Assembly: GCF_001411555.2 (NCBI RefSeq) | Contig: NC_049916.1 | Location: 23,640,558 to 23,704,557, forward strand | Direction of reading: 5' to 3' | Length of the DNA: 64,000 bases | Source: Juglans regia | Lineage: Eukaryota > Streptophyta > Magnoliopsida > Fagales > Juglandaceae | In this document: one piece after another, positions 59,067-64,000 of the stretch | Layout: every line of letters begins with the position of its first letter | Numbering within the stretch: the stretch's first letter is position 1 | Notes under the pieces: model-generated | The model's database searches: none | Told to the model about the DNA's origin: nothing | What the model saw: the letters and a program-made list of their open reading frames with translations, nothing else | Translations under genes and position numbers: made by a program

Positions 59067-62000
59067 ATGGGGAGCGTGTCGGAGGAAGAAGAGGACAGGT
59101 ACGGCTCCGACCAGGAGCAGAGCGAGCGATGCGGGAGTTACAGCTTGAGCGCTGACGTCAGCGAGTCCGAGAGCTGCAGTAGCTTCTCGTCTCGGCGGTT
59201 CGACGCTGAGGTCGGTGCTTCCAGCTCCATGACTTCTTCCCCCCGTCCCGCTGCCGGGAATTTCGGCTTCACGGCGCCGATGATGCTGCCTGTGATTGGA
59301 GGCAAGGATGTGGTGTTTTGGGATCAGAAGCCTGAGAAACGGGAAACTGATTTTTCAGGTACTTTATTTATGTTGCAGTACTGTTGGTAATTTTTGCACA
59401 TTTTGACTCTTAATTCGGTACTAGACTGAGACATTGAATGACTTATTTGTGCTTAATTTTTTACTTAGTTTAATTATTTGAGTAGTTTTTAGTTATCGCT
59501 TTCTTAAGCTTCTGTTTGGTTCCTAAATCAAGAAGAAATTCAATATATATATTTTTGCGGATCCACTGTTAAGTGAGAAAAAATTATGGAAAATGTGGTT
59601 TCAAATTCGTTTCTGTGTTTTGTTTTCTTTTATACCGAGTTTGCTCCAGTTTCTCTATGACCAAGTAGGGATTATACCGTGTATGGGTAATTTGAGACCC
59701 AAGTCTATATACTTTTAGGACTTAAAATATATTGATTTTCTTTCATTTTTTTCATTTTTTTGAACAGAGGTTGAGATGATGAAGGAGAGATTTGCGAAGC
59801 TTCTTCTCGGAGAAGATATGTCTGGAGGAGGGAAAGGGGTGTGCACTGCCCTCGCAATCTCAAATGCCATTACCAATCTCTCTGGTATGTCTGCTGCCTC
59901 CACTTCCATTATATTATTGGAGCTGTTCCCTAGTAATATTTTTGGTTTTATTCGTGATAAACTTTGATTTCGATTGTCATGGCAGCTACTGTGTTTGGTG
60001 AATTGTGGAGGTTAGAGCCACTGGCGCTGCAGAAGAAGGCAATGTGGCGCCGAGAGATGGAGCTGCTCTTATGCATAAGCGATTCCATAGTTGAACTCGT
60101 GCCTTCAATACAACAGTTCCCTGGTGGAGGCACATACGAAGTCATGGCGACAAGGCCACGCTCGGATTTGTACATGAATCTACCTGCACTTAAAAAGCTT
60201 GATGCAATGCTGCTTAGTATGCTTGATGGGTTTTGTGATACCGAATTTTGGTACGTTGATAGGGGGATAGTTGTGGGTGAAACAAATGATTGTGATGCTA
60301 TTAGATCCTGTGGTGGTAGGCCTTCAGTTCGGCAGGAAGAGAAGTGGTGGCTGCCCTGTCCAAAAGTACAGCCATGTGGGCTGTCTGAAGATGCAAGGAA
60401 GAGATTGCAACAGTGTAGGGATTGTGCAAACCAGATACTGAAGGCGGCCTTGGCAATTAATAGTAGCGTGCTAGCTGAGATGGAGATTCCCAGTGCTTAC
60501 TTGGAGACTTTACCCAAGGTATGGGTTTCCACGGTGTGAATTTATGCTGTTAACGTGACACAGCTTAGTACCAGATTTGCTAGCACGTATTTCACTGGTA
60601 TTACACAGGTCTAGAGTTTAACTGAGTAAAAGGCATATTGCATTTGCATGGTATCCTGAGTCAGCTTTTGTAAAGATATAAAATAAAAACCTATCTCTTC
60701 TCATCAGCTTAAACTTTGGGACAAGTGATGATTTCACATAGTATCAGAGCAGAGGTCTTGAGTTCGAATCTTAACTCTACACTCAATTAAATTGAATACT
60801 TCACTCGTTGAGCCCACTCATTGAAGGGGAGTTTGACCTACACGTGAGGGGAATTGTTCAGATATAAAATAAAAATTCTCATCAGCTTAAGTTTTTGGAA
60901 CTAGTGGTGATTTCACAGCATTACAAGTTCATCATCATGAAAAATAGATGGCTAGAATTCTAAGATTTTAAATGATTTCTTTATCTTATTTTACAGTTGA
61001 ATTAGATTTGACATATCATATCATTTGTACATTCATAATCTCTCTCGATCTTTTGAAATTACTGACTCGTTGCATGCATGAACAGCAGATATTCAATGTC
61101 TCTGATATATCTTAATATATCTTTTTATTCCTTTTGTGGTTTGAGTGCCATTGCAGAGTGGAAAAACATGTCTTGGTGAAATAATTCATCGCTACATAAC
61201 TGCTGATCAGTTCTCATCAGAATGTCTACTTGATTGCTTGGACCTTTCATCTGAGCATCATACTCTGGAGATAGCTAACAGGATAGAGGCAGCAATCCAT
61301 TTCTGGAAGCAAAAGGACCAGAGGAAACACAAAAATCGCATGAAATCTAGGCGCTCATCTTGGGGTGGCAAAGTCAAGGGCCTAGTAGCTGATGCTGATA
61401 AGAATATTTTTTTGGCCCAAAGAGCAGAGACCCTCTTACAGAGCTTGAGGCTTCGTTTCCCTGGCCTCCCACAAACTGCACTGGATATGAACAAGATCCA
61501 ATACAATAAGGTATTATGCTCTCATAACCTTTTTATAATCTAGAAATTTTGGTAAACACAAGCACAAACCACATTACTTTGCTTACTGATGCCATAAAAG
61601 TGTTGACCTACTCTTTTGGCATGTTCACAAGAAATATGCTCTGTTGTTGGGTTGTCCATACGTTGTAACTCAAATGGTGCAATGGGGATGTGGGGCTTCT
61701 TGGAAATTTAGGGTCATTGTTATCTGGAGACTTGGTACATCCTTCTGCCAGTACATACTTCCAACTATATAGTCTAGCATATTTCATATTCACAACATTT
61801 GTGCCCTGTACGGGCAAGTAGTTTGAGAGACAACAATAGTGAACACTATCTACGCATAATCTTGTTCAGAAAGGGAGAGATGGGGACAGGATTTCTTGGT
61901 CTAGGAAGTCTCCTACTTTCGTTATAGTCCTAGTGGTAAACCATTCAAGTCTGTACGCATGTTTTAGGTGATGGATGGGAATTTTGTCTGTAGTTCCTTT

Positions 62001-62566
62001 GTCTACACTTCGTCTGTTGAAGAAACTTCCCAATTGCCTTTACAATGGCTATGGCCGTGTAGTGTTTTTCTTTACAAAGATCATAGGAAATTTCCAGTGA
62101 CGCAAGTCATTTAAACGTTTTCTTTTTTTGGCAGGATGTTGGGCAGTCAATTCTTGAAAGCTACTCAAGGGTGATGGAAAGCTTGGCATTTAACATAATA
62201 GCCAGGATAGATGACGTCCTCTATGTAGATGATGCGACCAAGCAATGTGCTACAGAAGAATCGATGTCCATCTTCAACAGGGGAGGTCTAGGGGGTCTTC
62301 CTATTCAGAAACGACTGTCTCCTAGCCCCTTCTCGATCCACCAGTCCCCATATGGCTCGCCATTTGCAACTCCAACCTTCTGTTCTTCCACTCCAGTAAT
62401 GGGAAGCCCTGGGAGAGATTCTTCCTCTCTTAGGAGGACCACTCTCAAGGAGCCAACCGAGCTGCAATCAGAAAAAATGGTTGCTGCCGATTTTGAAAGG
62501 GTTTGGTCATATGCTGGGAACCTCAGTGCAAGAAGGGTTCCCGGAACTGCACCGGAGCGAGATTGA
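59067..62566 (+). CDS. Rop guanine nucleotide exchange factor (PRONE domain)
   Basis: Exons are 59067-59358, 59768-59884, 59986-60518, 61157-61510 and 62135-62566. They join in frame to 1728 nt (575 aa). The start is the first ATG ([15 protein letters not shown]); the open frame upstream has no ATG. An acidic, serine-rich N-terminus (1-97) precedes the plant-specific PRONE domain (about 98-470): [68 protein letters not shown] and [27 protein letters not shown] proteins load GTP onto Rop/RAC GTPases, linking receptor kinases to polar growth. The variable C-tail contains [16 protein letters not shown] and a conserved [15 protein letters not shown] segment. The C-tail is a known autoinhibitory and regulatory region in the family. 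Intron 3 carries a miniature LTR element. A GA-rich 5' UTR starts near 58770. Confidence 0.93.
60669..60917 (+). mobile_element. Miniature LTR retroelement (TRIM/SMART-like), 249 bp
   Basis: Two short direct repeats, 60669-60738 (70 bp) and 60855-60917 (63 bp), start TGTAAAGATATAAAATA and TGTTCAGATATAAAATA and both end GATTTCACA. Right after the first is TAGTATCAGAGC (60739-60750), a primer-binding site for initiator methionine tRNA with one mismatch. Just before the second is a purine tract GTGAGGGGAA. Flanks GCTTT (60664-60668) and GCATT (60918-60922) fit a 5-bp target duplication with one change. The 116-bp interior has no coding capacity. Confidence 0.75.
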
Positions 62567-63220
62567 GTCCAATTTATTTAACTGAAACTAACAAAGAAGT
62601 TTGTACGTAGACCTGGTCTTGAACTGGAAGCCATGAGGCAGTGAGAATAACAAATATTTGAGGGGGGGTGTAAGATTGTATATTCTTAGCAATACAATTA
62701 GGATGGTTTAAAGTTTTGACATTAGATCATGGCTTTTCATCAGGTACGGTGATGGGTGAAAAGAGAGAAGATTATTATTTGCTTTTATATATTTGCAAGG
62801 CTCCCCTAGGTTCTCTTTTTCCACTCAAAATCAAATAGCTGACGCAATGCAAACGGCTTAGGTTCTTAATTTTTATCACAGCTTTCATGTTATATATCCT
62901 TTTGCACATCTCAATGCTAAGGATTTCGAGTGAGGAAGAATCACTGCTTCTGCCTCTTAAAGAGTCTATTTGCTCAAGAGGAGCCTGCCTTTCCTCTAGG
63001 TCTCAGCTAGCTACCCCTGGACTAACACAAACTCATCCCAGTTCATTCATATCATATTTTTATTTATATTAGTCATTGAATTTATACTGTATAATATTTT
63101 ATACATGACATTATATGCTTGAATTGCATTATATATAGTCATTAATATTTTTTTGTCAATATTAAAATAACCAATTCAATTTGTTGAATTACCCAATTGC
63201 TTACCCAATTGGGCAATTTA
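62567..63220. other. 3' flank of RopGEF gene, no further gene
   Basis: Probable 3' UTR followed by AT-rich intergenic DNA. No domain-bearing frame. Confidence 0.5.
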
Positions 63221-63495
63221 TTAAGGTTAGTTTGGATAGTGAGTTGAGATGGTTTATGAATAATAGTGAGATAATTTGTGAATAGTAGTGAAATAGTTTG
63301 AGTTAAAATATTTTTAAAACTTTGAGTATTTGAGGTTAAATGATTTTTCACTATTATTTTTTTATCTAGGTTAGTTTTTACAATTTAAATGTGGAGGGAG
63401 ACATTACAACCACATTAGTATCAGTATACAAGAGACATTGTGAATATTAAAAAAATATATGGGGATAGTACAAATTTATTGGTAGTTGAAAGATG

Positions 63496-63532
<37 letters not shown>

Positions 63533-63958
63533 TGAGTAAAAAAACATTTAAATGATATAGAAAAATAATAAATAAGCTATCGTAGATTACGTTTAAAAAA
63601 TCATTAGCTAAAATAAATAAACTAACTTTTGGTTAGTTATTATGAATAGCAATTTAGATAGGAATGCTCTATTAACCAATTTAATAAATAAGAAAATTAT
63701 TTGAGATTGGTGTTCCGTTAAATTCAATTGCTTTCAATTGAGTTGTTTAGATAAGTGGTTTGTAAATATAAAATTATTATAAAATATTAAACCAGATAAC
63801 GTTTCGACCCAACTCATATAAACTTAAATAACTTTACATATATATATATATATTCTCTTTATAATATCATTTTAACTTTATAAATATAATATTTTAGATT
63901 TTTCGAAGATAAAGGATGGTTATGTTCCTTTTTTTTTTTAAATGAAGATGGTTATGTT
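63221..63958. repeat. MITE-like repeat and (TA)n in AT-rich DNA
   Basis: 63225-63370 carries GTTTGGATAGTGAGTTGAG followed by AATAATAGTGAGATAATTTG-type sequence, the dispersed repeat also seen at about 45410. A (TA)n run lies at about 63497-63526. No gene is seen. Confidence 0.55.
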
Positions 63959-64000
63959 CAATGTTTTGAAAATCGTTTCGTACTGGCCGGTACGGCCGGT
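63959..64000. mobile_element. Left end of a hAT-type MITE cut by window edge
   Basis: CAATGTTTTGAA followed by ATCGTTTCGTACTGGCCGG matches the termini of the MITE at 17553-17954. The rest lies beyond the window. Confidence 0.75.

Noticed and set aside
60739..60790. Possible tRNA gene (GTATCAGAGC with GAGTTCGAATC)
   Set aside because: No cloverleaf can be formed; the first motif is a primer-binding site next to an LTR-like repeat.
1..64000. CRISPR arrays, bacterial operons, prophage or plasmid features
   Set aside because: No regular spaced repeats or ribosome-binding-site/operon structure; the spliced genes and LTR elements show this is plant nuclear DNA.

Overview
The window is nuclear DNA of a flowering plant. 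It has GT-AG spliced genes, AT-rich introns, a typical eudicot gene set (RopGEF, Aurora kinase, growth-regulating factor, GDSL lipase, enone reductase) and a heavy load of plant transposons. A recurrent short repeat (about 112-420, 45410-45500, 56275-56660, 63225-63370) and the general base composition suggest a woody rosid, perhaps Fagales. That attribution is inference only.

Layout. 1-10.7 kb holds a CCDC137-like nucleolar-protein gene (+, 5 exons). Its introns contain a tRNA-type SINE, a hAT MITE and a nearly full-length LINE, and a hAT element carrying a piece of a TMCO1-like gene sits just downstream of its stop. 11-19 kb is a transposon block: a decayed Copia element (-) and a long Gypsy-type LTR that itself carries a hAT MITE and a CT microsatellite. 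19.7-21.3 kb is an alkenal/enone reductase gene (-). 21.4-24.5 kb has two tandem coding-like relics and the 5' half of a Copia element (-). 25.1-26.1 kb is an inverted-repeat element next to an Aurora-3 kinase gene (+, 26.4-28.3 kb) that has an in-frame TAG in its activation segment. Convergent to it is a GRF9-type transcription factor gene (-, 29.1-31.4 kb) with two WRC domains and a miR396 site.

A 20-N assembly gap at 31.7 kb separates the GRF gene from a hAT transposon with an intact spliced transposase frame (33.2-35.4 kb). That transposon ends inside the integrase region of a Copia element (35.9-39.2 kb). From 39.2 to 55.1 kb a tandem segmental duplication carries two intact GDSL lipase genes. 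Each is preceded by an LTR of the same Copia family, and the second copy also has a 1.69-kb solo LTR in its upstream region. Between the copies lie a dead Copia fragment, a hAT MITE and a Copia gag-LTR fusion. 55-58.9 kb is AT-rich intergenic DNA with a COP9-subunit-7-like relic and MITE relics. 59.1-62.6 kb is a RopGEF gene (+) with a 249-bp miniature LTR element in intron 3. The window ends inside a second copy of the MITE seen at 17.6 kb.

The host genes do not form a pathway or cluster; they are ordinary single genes. The interest lies in how transposons of several classes have carried gene pieces, split introns, changed promoters and accompanied a local gene duplication. I found no clearly new biological system. 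The strongest leads are the gene-carrying hAT element (9810-10658), the interrupted Aurora kinase, the 249-bp LTR miniature and the GDSL/LTR duplication.
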